Assembly: GCA_965262565.1 (NCBI GenBank)
Contig: CBDHFQ010000009.1
Span: 1 to 58,634, forward strand
Source of the DNA: CBDHFQ01 sp965262565
Lineage (GTDB): Bacteria; Bacteroidota; Bacteroidia; J057
DNA length: 58,634 nt
Reading direction: 5' to 3'
Under the pieces are notes generated by a model. The model saw only the letters and a list, made by a program, of their open reading frames with translations. It made no database searches and was not told the origin of the DNA. Below are positions 42,749-50,369 of the stretch, piece after piece; the stretch's first letter is position 1, and each line of letters begins with the position of its first letter. The position numbers and the translations under genes are program-made.

Positions 42749-44959
42749 AATCATCGACCCTTTAACCTGCTTTGGCAATTTGTGCTTTACTTGCTTTTAT
42801 GCTATGCTGAACGAGGAATAGCTACGGATTTTGGGACCAAAGAAGTTACTCAATATGATCCTTATCTGGAATGGGAAATAGCAGATGTCTCCTTCACCAA
42901 TAATCCCTTCGATATCCTGGCTACGGTAACTTTTACTCACAATGAAACCGGCGAAAGTCATACCACGGAAATGTTTTACACTGGCGCTGATAGCTGGAAA
43001 TTTAGATTTACTGGAACGGCTGTAGGTGAATGGAAGTTTACCACCCAAAGTTCGACCAATGAATTGGATGGGCATGTAGGAAACATCAATGTGCTGGTAC
43101 ATCCTGATAAGAACGCGAAAGGATTTATTCGACCGCTTGATGCTGACCCTTCAAAATGGAGTCGGCAAAGTGGGGAAAAGGGGATATTGGAGCCATTTTT
43201 ACCTCATTTTGTGATGTATGATCAGGGAAATGATATAGATCCTCGTCGGATTCAAGAGGATATTCGCCTATTGTTGGATGAGCATGGATTTACGGGAATT
43301 CATATGTTGGTTCGTGATCCTGATATTTGGGTCGTAGATGATCAGCCGAATGTAGCCATTTTTGAGAAGTTGGAACAGGTGATCGTAGCAGTGCATCGAG
43401 CTGGTTATGCTACACATCTTTGGTTTTGGGGGGATAAATCGAGAAAAGAGTATCCCATTTGGGGGATTAATGGAGAAGTGGATCAACGGTTACAACGATA
43501 TATAGCGGCTAGATTAGGTCCACTGCCATCCTGGACGGCAAGTTATGGATTCGATCTATGGGAGTGGGTGAATGGAGATCAATTGAATGAGTGGCATGCC
43601 TATATGCAAGCGCATTTTGGGTGGCAGCATTTATTAGGAGCAAGATCAGAAAAAAATGAATTTACTCAGCTCTCGGAAGATATGGATTATTCTTCCTATG
43701 AATTACATCCTACGGGAAATTGGTATGAGCAGTGGGCCAAAGTGGTATCTACCCGACCTGAAAAACCTTCTTTTTCTGAGGATAGATTTCGCGTCAGAGG
43801 GAGATATGACAAAGATGTAACAGAAGAGGAGACAAGAAGGGGATTGTATTATTCCGTATTAGCTGGAGGAGCTGCTTCGATTTGGGGGAACTTGAAAAAA
43901 GCTGATGGATCATTTGAGTCTGGTGGGAAATCCTTACCCTATGTCAATAAGCACTGGATAAAAACCTGGTCCGAATTCTTTAATGATCACCAACGATTTT
44001 TAGCTGATATGCAACCAGCGCAGGTTGTAGAGGAGGGGTATGCCCTTTACAGCCAGGAACAATCCTGTTACATCGGCTATAGAGAGAATTCGGATGAGAT
44101 AGCGATGACAATTAACGTTAATGGAAGTGTCCCGGTAATTGCCGTAAATACTAAAGAAACGTATCAGGAGATATCCTTAGGAAACTTTCAAAGCGGTTCT
44201 CACACCTTCGAGCTTCCTTCAGTATCCGATTGGGTGATAGCTGTAGGAGACTTTGGCACACATGCAAATCCAGATCCCGGAGAAGAGCCTACTCCCGACG
44301 AGCAAGGATTTCGCATTCAGCATCTGTTCCTGGAAGGCTTTTTGTTGGCCGGAAAACAAGAGATGAATACTGCCTTAAACAAAGCTGATCTCATTCCATT
44401 AACGCAACCTTTTGGATCAGCGCCCTGGAATTATCAGGGACAGGAACAATTAAATGAGATCCCTGAAAATGTGGTAGATTGGATATTAGTAGGACTGAGG
44501 GATGAAGAAGGAAGTGTAATAGAAAGGAAAGCTTGCTTATTGACCCGACAAGGACATATCATCAGTGCGGAAGGGAATGAAGAATGGTTGTTTGCTAAGA
44601 GGAGTAAAGAAGATGTGGGCCAACAAACAAGTAAGTATGTATTAACCCTACATCATAAAAGTCATTTGGATGTGGCATTTGAGGTGGAGCCAGGAGAAAC
44701 GATTGATCCTCTATCAGGAAATTTGCCCATTGGAATGGATCAGATGAAAAAAGTGGGAGAGGTATTTGTGTTGTATGCAGGTGATTATGATGGAAATCAA
44801 ATCATCAATAATCTCGACATCAACCTTTGGCAATTGAACAGTGCGTTAGTAAATCAATATGTTCCCATAGATGCGGATGGAAATGGAATCGTAAATAATC
44901 TGGATCATAATATATGGGCATTGAATAGGGCGAAAATTGGGAATACGGCCTTGAAGTAG
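42749..44959 (+). CDS. DUF5060-type glycoside hydrolase with C-terminal dockerin-like tail, exported
   Basis: A 736-aa secreted enzyme. The ATG at 42749 gives a signal peptide (NLLWQFVLYLLLCYAERGIA); 42683 would place 22 odd residues in front. Residues ~25-110 are an N-terminal beta-sandwich of DUF5060 type (EWEIADVSFTNNPFDILATV; WKFRFTGTAVGEWKFTTQSS). Residues ~115-440 are a TIM barrel-like catalytic region (RIQEDIRLLLDEHGFTGIHM; HLWFWGDKSRKEYPIWGING; YYSVLAGGAASIWGN). A beta domain and a linker (DPGEEPTPDEQG) follow, then a Bacteroidota module with LIPLTQPFGSAPWNYQGQE and IPENVVDWILVGLRDE, and finally a dockerin-like pair (GDYDGNQIINNLDINLWQLN; DADGNGIVNNLDHNIWALN). It probably acts on a plant or algal glycan; substrate unknown. 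Confidence 0.85.
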   Translation, partial: NHRPFNLLWQFVLYLLLCYAERGIATDFGTKEVTQYDPYLEWEIADVSFTNNPFDILATVTFTHNETGESHTTEMFYTGADSWKFRFTGTAVGEWKFTTQSSTNELDGHVGNINVLVHPDKNAKGFIRPLDADPSKWSRQSGEKGILEPFLPHFVMYDQGNDIDPRRIQEDIRLLLDEHGFTGIHMLVRDPDIWVVDDQPNVAIFEKLEQVIVAVHRAGYATHLWFWGDKSRKEYPIWGINGEVDQRLQRYIAARLGPLPSWTASYGFDLWEWVNGDQLNEWHAYMQAHFGWQHLLGARSEKNEFTQLSEDMDYSSYELHPTGNWYEQWAKVVSTRPEKPSFSEDRFRVRGRYDKDVTEEETRRGLYYSVLAGGAASIWGNLKKADGSFESGGKSLPYVNKHWIKTWSEFFNDHQRFLADMQPAQVVEEGYALYSQEQSCYIGYRENSDEIAMTINVNGSVPVIAVNTKETYQEISLGNFQSGSHTFELPSVSDWVIAVGDFGTHANPDPGEEPTPDEQGFRIQHLFLEGFLLAGKQEMNTALNKADLIPLTQPFGSAPWNYQGQEQLNEIPENVVDWILVGLRDEEGSVIERKACLLTRQGHIISAEGNEEWLFAKRSKEDVGQQTSKYVLTLHHKSHLDVAFEVEPGETIDPLSGNLPIGMDQMKKVGEVFVLYAGDYDGNQIINNLDINLWQLNSALVNQYVPIDADGNGIVNNLDHNIWALNRAKIGNTALK

Positions 44960-45062
44960 GAGATGATCATATTTCCTTAAGAATGGAAATTGATAGATAA
45001 GGAGATTCTATTTGGATTCATTTAAAAAATTACGTAACACTGAACTATAAGCAGTGTTAATT

Positions 45063-45809
45063 ATGATCAATTCAGGTATCATCGCCTATAATAGTTGTTT
45101 GTTTGTCTTGTTGTCGTTGATCGCTTGTGGCTCTTCAGATTCATCGGCAGCAAAGGCTATTAATGGGCCTTCAGCCATACCTCCTATGATACATCAAGAA
45201 AGCAATTTGTTAGCTTCAATGAATGAGAGAGATCTTAAGGGGTTTCAATGGATGAATCCGCCCCAATCTGTTTCTTTTAAGGAGGCATCTATGCACATCA
45301 CAGCTTCAGGGAAGACAGATTTTTTCAATCCTCCTGAAGGCAGTAAGATTACCGCTACGGCACCATTTTTATATAGAGAAATCGAAGGAGATTTCGTGGC
45401 AACAGCTTTAGTCAGGCCTAACTTTACTGATGTATGGAACGCCTGTGCCTTAATGGTTTATTTAGATAGCTTGCATTGGATCAAATTTGCCTTTGAAAAC
45501 GCTGATGCTACGGGAAAAAGCATCGTCTCAGTAGTCACCAAAGAAGTGTCGGATGATGCAAATGGAGTTATGCTCAATGAGGCTGATACGGTGTGGCTTA
45601 AATTGATTCGAAAAGGGGCCATATATGCGATGCATTGGTCCAGTGATGGGGAGAAATATTATATGGCCAGATTATCGGCGATGCCTGATCATGCTGTGGT
45701 AAAAGTGGGGATGGAAGCTCAATGTCCTTCAGGAAAAGCAGCTATGCATGAATTTCTGTATTTTTCGTTGGAACAAAAAACTGTGAAAGATATGAGAAGA
45801 GGAGAATAA
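45063..45809 (+). CDS. DUF1349 lipoprotein
   Basis: A 248-aa lipoprotein (lipobox LSLIAC, then GSSDSSAAKA). The ATG at 45063 is preferred over a GTG at 45054. Residues ~60-245 form a concanavalin-like beta-sandwich of DUF1349: LKGFQWMNPPQSVSFKEASM, TDFFNPPEGSKITATAPFLY, GDFVATALVRPNFTDVWNAC, LMVYLDSLHWIKFAFENADA, VWLKLIRKGAIYAMHWSSDG and VKVGMEAQCPSGK. The family fold suggests glycan binding; the 'regulation of enolase' name sometimes used has little support. It follows the glycoside hydrolase by 103 nt and fits surface glycan handling. Confidence 0.85.
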   Translation: MINSGIIAYNSCLFVLLSLIACGSSDSSAAKAINGPSAIPPMIHQESNLLASMNERDLKGFQWMNPPQSVSFKEASMHITASGKTDFFNPPEGSKITATAPFLYREIEGDFVATALVRPNFTDVWNACALMVYLDSLHWIKFAFENADATGKSIVSVVTKEVSDDANGVMLNEADTVWLKLIRKGAIYAMHWSSDGEKYYMARLSAMPDHAVVKVGMEAQCPSGKAAMHEFLYFSLEQKTVKDMRRGE

Positions 45810-45831
45810 TCCATCTAGATTAATGTAGCTT

Positions 45832-46236
45832 ATGAATCCTACGTTCGAAGAAAGATTTACTGCCATTCTAAAATTGACCCAAGAAAAATACGAAGCAAAC
45901 CATATCCCCTTTGTCATAGAAATTGTTGAAGATGATTTAGTGCATTTTCAATTGATTGCTAGCAAGATGTTAGAAGGAAAAAGCGAAAATACGTTCGGAT
46001 ATGCTATTCATCTCACTTTTGATTCGAGTTTTCCCGGTGCGAAAGAAGAATTGGAACGCTTTTTAACTTCAGATGTTGCTGATTCATTTACAGAAAATAA
46101 TCGAAATGGAATTCCCACCTATCAATTGGATGTGGGAAATGATGATACATATATTATTCCTGTGACGAAGCTGATCCTGGAACAAGTGTTTAACGTTCCT
46201 GCTGAGCGTGTTTTCCTGGATGAATTTGAAGCTTAA
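45832..46236 (+). CDS. Conserved-looking cytoplasmic protein of unknown function
   Basis: A 134-aa acidic protein without signal or membrane segment: a helical start (FEERFTAILKLTQEKYEANH), strands VHFQLIASKMLEGKSENTF and GYAIHLTFDSSFPGAKEELE, then IPTYQLDVGNDDTYIIPVTK and ILEQVFNVPAERVFLDEFEA. I recognise no family. Regular alternation of strands and amphipathic helices and good codon use support a real gene. It follows the DUF1349 gene by 22 nt, so it is probably in that transcript. Confidence 0.65.
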   Translation: MNPTFEERFTAILKLTQEKYEANHIPFVIEIVEDDLVHFQLIASKMLEGKSENTFGYAIHLTFDSSFPGAKEELERFLTSDVADSFTENNRNGIPTYQLDVGNDDTYIIPVTKLILEQVFNVPAERVFLDEFEA

Positions 46237-46299
46237 CCTATTGATGAGATGTGGAGGCAATTAACCTACCTGAAACGGTTAACTATGCGACCTATTTAC

Positions 46300-46307
46300 T
46301 ACCTTTG
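46300..46307 (+). promoter_or_regulatory. Bacteroidota -7 promoter box (TACCTTTG)
   Basis: An exact TAnnTTTG match, the same octamer as at 4521, ending 22 nt upstream of the DUF2059 start. This spacing leaves a ~15-nt leader. A clear -33 element is not seen. Confidence 0.6.
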
Positions 46308-46329
46308 AAAAAATTATGGACCAACTGTC

Positions 46330-46779
46330 ATGAAACAAATCCTTTCATTTTTTACCTTTATCTGCTTGGCCAATTGCTTTTCCTATGCTCAGGATGCGGA
46401 CGCTTATTCCCAGACTTTACAAAAAATGTTCGAGGTATCCGGCTCTGAAAATACCTACAAGGCTGTGATTACTCAGTCCTTCAATATGTTCCGCCAACAA
46501 TACGCTGGAAAAGTAGAAGAGGACTTTTGGGATGAGTTTGAAGCTGAATTTATGCAAACCTCTATGGATGATCTGGTCACCATGCTGTCTCCCATTTATC
46601 AAAAGCATTTGAACGAAGATGACCTGGAAACGATCATCGAATTTTATGAAACTCCTGCAGGACAAAAATTTGCTGAAAAAACGCCTTTAATCACTCAGGA
46701 ATCCATGCAAGCAGGTCAGGAATGGGGAAAAAAAATCGGAGAAACCTTTATTCAGAAAATGGAGGAAAAGGGATATTAA
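46330..46779 (+). CDS. DUF2059 exported protein
   Basis: A 149-aa secreted all-helical protein. Signal peptide: MKQILSFFTFICLANCFSYA. The mature part has the DUF2059 pattern: LQKMFEVSGSENTYKAVITQ, FWDEFEAEFMQTSMDDLVTM, LSPIYQKHLNEDDLETIIEF and YETPAGQKFAEKTPLITQES. The Y-x-x-x-F/L-x-x-x-D-L-x-x-I-I-x-F-Y-x-T/S-P-x-G-x-K hallmark is complete. The periplasmic function is unknown. It has its own TACCTTTG promoter box. Confidence 0.92.
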   Translation: MKQILSFFTFICLANCFSYAQDADAYSQTLQKMFEVSGSENTYKAVITQSFNMFRQQYAGKVEEDFWDEFEAEFMQTSMDDLVTMLSPIYQKHLNEDDLETIIEFYETPAGQKFAEKTPLITQESMQAGQEWGKKIGETFIQKMEEKGY

Positions 46780-46801
46780 TGTGTTTTTCATCTCCTTTCC
46801 T

Positions 46802-46809
46802 TATTTTTG
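46802..46809 (+). promoter_or_regulatory. Possible Bacteroidota -7 box (TATTTTTG)
   Basis: It matches TAnnTTTG and ends 32 nt upstream of the RraA-type gene, but lies in T-rich DNA, so a chance match is quite possible. Confidence 0.35.
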
Positions 46810-46841
46810 TGCTGAACGTTTAAACGCACGCAGAAAAGAAC

Positions 46842-47324
46842 ATGATACCCAAAACAGCCGATCTTTGTGATCAGTATCAGGATCAATTACAGGTATTGAC
46901 CGATCCACTAAACGCATATGGAAAAGTGACTCATTTTGGCGGTCCAATTGTTACGCTGAAAGTATTTGAAGACAATATATTAGTGAAACAAACCCTGGAA
47001 GAAGCAGGAGATGGAAGAGTGTTGGTGATAGATGGAGGTGGGTCGAGGCGATGTGCGCTGATAGGAGATAATTTGGCACATATTGCTATGAAACATCAAT
47101 GGGGAGGGATTATCGTCTATGGATGTATTAGAGATGCTGTGGAGTTACAAAAAATGAACATAGGGATTTATGCCTTAGGTACTTGTCCGATAAGGAGTAT
47201 TAAAAGAGGAGAAGGCCAACAAGATATTGCTGTAAGGTTTGGAGGGGTTACCTTCGTGCCAGGATGGTACGTATTTGCGGATGAAGATGGTATAGTAGTC
47301 TCTCAAGAGGCATTAAGAGCCTGA
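46842..47324 (+). CDS. rraA: RraA family protein (RNase E regulator / HMG aldolase-like)
   Basis: A 160-aa RraA-type protein: TADLCDQYQDQLQVLTDPL, HFGGPIVTLKVFEDNILVKQ, VLVIDGGGSRRCALIGDNLA, WGGIIVYGCIRDAVELQKMN and FVPGWYVFADEDGIVVS. GGGSRRCALIGDNLA and YGCIRD correspond to the conserved G-D and R-D active-site region of HMG/CHA aldolases. In gammaproteobacteria such proteins inhibit RNase E, but Bacteroidota members may be oxaloacetate decarboxylase/aldolase enzymes instead, so the symbol names the family only. Monocistronic, 62 nt after the DUF2059 gene. Confidence 0.9.
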   Translation: MIPKTADLCDQYQDQLQVLTDPLNAYGKVTHFGGPIVTLKVFEDNILVKQTLEEAGDGRVLVIDGGGSRRCALIGDNLAHIAMKHQWGGIIVYGCIRDAVELQKMNIGIYALGTCPIRSIKRGEGQQDIAVRFGGVTFVPGWYVFADEDGIVVSQEALRA

Positions 47325-47394
47325 AAAAGAGTGTTACTTAATCACATAAAGCCCATCTAAAAAACAAATATATTTATTCGTAAGTAAAGAGGAG

Positions 47395-48510
47395 ATGAAG
47401 GATATAGAAACATGGAAGTTAGGAACCAAGTACTTTGTGATACTTGGACTTTTTGGATTTTTTGTGCCAATGATGCAGGCGCAAAAGCTTGGAACCTTTG
47501 AAAATGAGGTGATTGATATAGCTATTCCAGATCAGTGGGAGTTGATACAGAGTGGAGAAAGAGTAGTGCTAAGACCTATAGAGGTAGGCATAGATACATC
47601 TACGCTGGTGTGGATCGATTGGATGCCTGCTGCTAAAACGATGATGCTGGAAAGGCAGGGAAGCAAAGCCTTAGCTGCATATTGTGAGCAATCATTTAAC
47701 ATCCCTGTAGCTTATTTACATTCTTTCGAATGGAAAAAAGGGAAGTTCTATCAATTTGAAGGTCAGGCAGCAGCAGATTCAGGAAAAGTCATTAGTCTGT
47801 ACACCGACGATAAATACTCGCCAGGCTATGGAATCATGTGTTGGGTGCTGGCGGATACCGTGGTTATTCCCTTAGAAAAGCACAGCACATTGGTACGACA
47901 AATCATGTTACTGGATAGCATTCAAGAATTCACAGATAGTTTGCAGATCCAAACAGAATCCATAGACATCGCTTCCACCAGAGCTGCTTCCCCATCCCCA
48001 CTTCAAACCTCGGGCGCATCTATATCGAGTATCCTTGGGAAATGGGAATTAGTTAACCAACTTGACGCAGCTTTCCTGAATGCTTATGCTTCTCCATCTT
48101 CTAATGATGTTAATCAATGGACATCAGATAGCCTCCTCTTATCTTGCCCTTCTTGCGGGACGGAATTAAGTTTTCAATTTGTGGCCAATGGAAAGTATTT
48201 CGCCATGTATAAAGGATTTAATACCTGGGGGAAGATGAAGGAAAAGGTGCATATCATTGAACAGGGAAAATATGTGTACAGATCGGGAGAATTGATATTA
48301 CTCCCAGGCGATTATAAAGGAAAATTGTTTGAGGCAGACGGCCGTACAAAACCCATCCACATCCAGGATGTTCCTAAGCGAATCTATCAGGTGATGATAT
48401 CTGAAAATCGTATGATCATCAAAGGTAAATGTGGGGATTTTCAGGGAGAACGTTATTGTGGTGAAACGGAAAAAACGCAGGAAGTATATTTCCCATTGGT
48501 ACGGAATTAA
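47395..48510 (+). CDS. Secreted protein of unknown function with lipocalin-like C-terminus
   Basis: A 371-aa exported protein. Signal peptide within the first ~30 residues (YFVILGLFGFFVPMMQAQ). Residues 35-180 resemble a PsbP/Mog1-like or similar alpha-beta unit (IAIPDQWELIQSGERVVLRP; KKGKFYQFEGQAAADSGKVI), which is my weak impression. After a Ser/Ala-rich linker (ASTRAASPSPLQTSGA), residues 210-371 look like a lipocalin-type lipoprotein barrel (ISSILGKWELVNQLDAAF; GELILLPGDYKGKLFEAD; SENRMIIKGKCGDF). It contains paired Cys (LSCPSCG). Its stop overlaps the stop region of the convergent nuclease gene by 4 nt. No function can be given. Confidence 0.7.
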   Translation: MKDIETWKLGTKYFVILGLFGFFVPMMQAQKLGTFENEVIDIAIPDQWELIQSGERVVLRPIEVGIDTSTLVWIDWMPAAKTMMLERQGSKALAAYCEQSFNIPVAYLHSFEWKKGKFYQFEGQAAADSGKVISLYTDDKYSPGYGIMCWVLADTVVIPLEKHSTLVRQIMLLDSIQEFTDSLQIQTESIDIASTRAASPSPLQTSGASISSILGKWELVNQLDAAFLNAYASPSSNDVNQWTSDSLLLSCPSCGTELSFQFVANGKYFAMYKGFNTWGKMKEKVHIIEQGKYVYRSGELILLPGDYKGKLFEADGRTKPIHIQDVPKRIYQVMISENRMIIKGKCGDFQGERYCGETEKTQEVYFPLVRN

Positions 48511-50144
48511 TATCGAGCCATTTCCTCTAATAAAAACGACTGTACCCGATCCAACTCATCCGTATTGATCAGGTCAATTCCACTCTCTCTCAATGCCTTC
48601 CACACTTGCTCTTTCTCAGGTGATGCCCACAATCGAACCAATTTCCCTTCCTTATGTGCCTTTTCTGCCAATGTTGTCAGGACTTTCCTTTCTTCGGCAG
48701 AAATGTCTCCCTCTCCTTCCCAGGAAATAATCTGTTTATAATGACTACTAATCACCGGCATTATATAAGCATCATATCCTTTTCCCAGATCATCAGGCCT
48801 TCCATCTAATCCTGCCAGTTGTAAAGTATCCGCTTGAACGAGTTCCATCGGTCTGTTGCCGGAAAGAAATACCCGAACCGGACCTCTATATCTCGTCTCT
48901 CCACGTTTATGATCCAACATAAATGCATATTTCTGTAAAACCTGTGTGAGTAAAGGATATGTTAATTCTCCAGGAGTTTTTAAATCAATCATCAAATAGA
49001 TAGGTGCGCCATAATTCGGATACACCTTTCCCTGATGTGCGTCTATATGCTTGGCTAAAGGGGCTAAATACAATTCTTCCAAGGTAGATACCTGAGTCAT
49101 ATCTTTCGGTGGATCATGACTCACGATAAGTTGATCATCAATGGCATGAATATCCACTTCTATACTCGTACACCCATGTGCTAATGCCTCTATCAAGGGT
49201 TGGTCATGTTCGTAATCGTTGTGCGCATGTGCATTCGGAAGGGCTTGAGTGGGATGAAGTAGTACCTCAGCTAATACGGGAAGGTGATCTGAGGGAAAGC
49301 GGCCACTCCAGGAATCTGACATATGCCCATATTGAAGAACTGCTACGCTATGTCGGGTAAACACATAATCAATTCTTCTGTCCCTTCCAGGAAAAGAAAA
49401 GCCACTGGTCGTTCCTACCGGTCCGTGAACTGTTCTGTTGCTGGAAAGAAATCCATCTATAATAGGCGGTTGATGATCCGTAGATGTCAAGATTTTGTAT
49501 GGTTCCGATTCTGGCGTCATGTTAAAATCCCCAGTAATAATCGTAGGTAACCCTTCCGGATTCAGTCGATCTATTTGTGTTACCAACAGCGATGAACTAT
49601 TCTTTCTCGCTTCCTCTCCTCTATGGTCGTAATGGGTATTAAAATGGAAAAAAGTATCTTCAGGTTGAGAGAGATCCACAAATTTCCCCCAACTGACGAT
49701 CCTGTGTAAATCGGCATCCCAACCATTACTGGGAACATCAGGCGTTTCGGATAGCCAGAAGGTACTGTCTTCGAGTAATTGAAATCGAATCCTTCTATAC
49801 CCGATCGCTGCATATTCTCCTGCTGCTTGACCATCATCCCTTCCTATGCCAATGAAATGATACTCAGGAAGTAGGGTGCGAAGAGCCTCCAGTTGATGAT
49901 GAAGGGCTTCCTGTAGCCCGATAAGATCAACTCCATGAAAGCGAATCGTACTAGCTACTATTTCTTTCCTATGCGGCCAAGCATTAAAACCGTCATTAGG
50001 GTTATCATATCGGATATTAAAGCTCATAACCCGAATAGGACTGGAAGGATCGGAGGATTGAGCGGGTAACATAGAAGAACAATAAAAAGATATGACAAGA
50101 AAAAAAGGGAAAGACCTTAGGATATCGTAGATGAGCGCATGCAT
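48507..50144 (-). CDS. Exported fusion of endonuclease/exonuclease/phosphatase and PI-PLC-like phosphodiesterase domains
   Basis: A 545-aa secreted protein. The ATG at 50144 gives a signal peptide (LRSFPFFLVISFYCSSMLPA); the ORF extends to 50216. Domain 1 (~40-290) is an EEP-type metal-dependent phosphatase/nuclease: RVMSFNIRYDNPNDGFNAW, DLIGLQEALHHQLEAL, HFNTHYDHRGEEAR, TIITGDFNMTPES, RRIDYVFTR and PSDHLPVLAEV. Domain 2 (~295-545) is a glycerophosphodiesterase/AIM6-like TIM barrel: NAHAHNDYEHDQPLIEALAH, TSIEVDIHAIDDQLIVSHDP and LINTDEL. Together they could release phosphate or headgroups from lipids or nucleic acids in the periplasm. A true single frame runs through both domains. Confidence 0.88.
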   Translation of the reverse strand: MHALIYDILRSFPFFLVISFYCSSMLPAQSSDPSSPIRVMSFNIRYDNPNDGFNAWPHRKEIVASTIRFHGVDLIGLQEALHHQLEALRTLLPEYHFIGIGRDDGQAAGEYAAIGYRRIRFQLLEDSTFWLSETPDVPSNGWDADLHRIVSWGKFVDLSQPEDTFFHFNTHYDHRGEEARKNSSSLLVTQIDRLNPEGLPTIITGDFNMTPESEPYKILTSTDHQPPIIDGFLSSNRTVHGPVGTTSGFSFPGRDRRIDYVFTRHSVAVLQYGHMSDSWSGRFPSDHLPVLAEVLLHPTQALPNAHAHNDYEHDQPLIEALAHGCTSIEVDIHAIDDQLIVSHDPPKDMTQVSTLEELYLAPLAKHIDAHQGKVYPNYGAPIYLMIDLKTPGELTYPLLTQVLQKYAFMLDHKRGETRYRGPVRVFLSGNRPMELVQADTLQLAGLDGRPDDLGKGYDAYIMPVISSHYKQIISWEGEGDISAEERKVLTTLAEKAHKEGKLVRLWASPEKEQVWKALRESGIDLINTDELDRVQSFLLEEMARY

Positions 50145-50369
50145 AAGAAAACTTGTTAGAGTGTCGCTGTGATTGGAAAGTGAATGATCATGTTGTCCCA
50201 ATGAGTAAATAACCATGACAAATTAAGCCCCTAATATTAAGGAATTGCTAAGACTGTATGTGAAATAAACATTTCTCCTCAAAACAAGTCACATATAATA
50301 TTAAGTATTTCATATATGACAATTGCAAACTATTTCTTATCTTAACGAACTACCAAATTCTTTGCTCAG

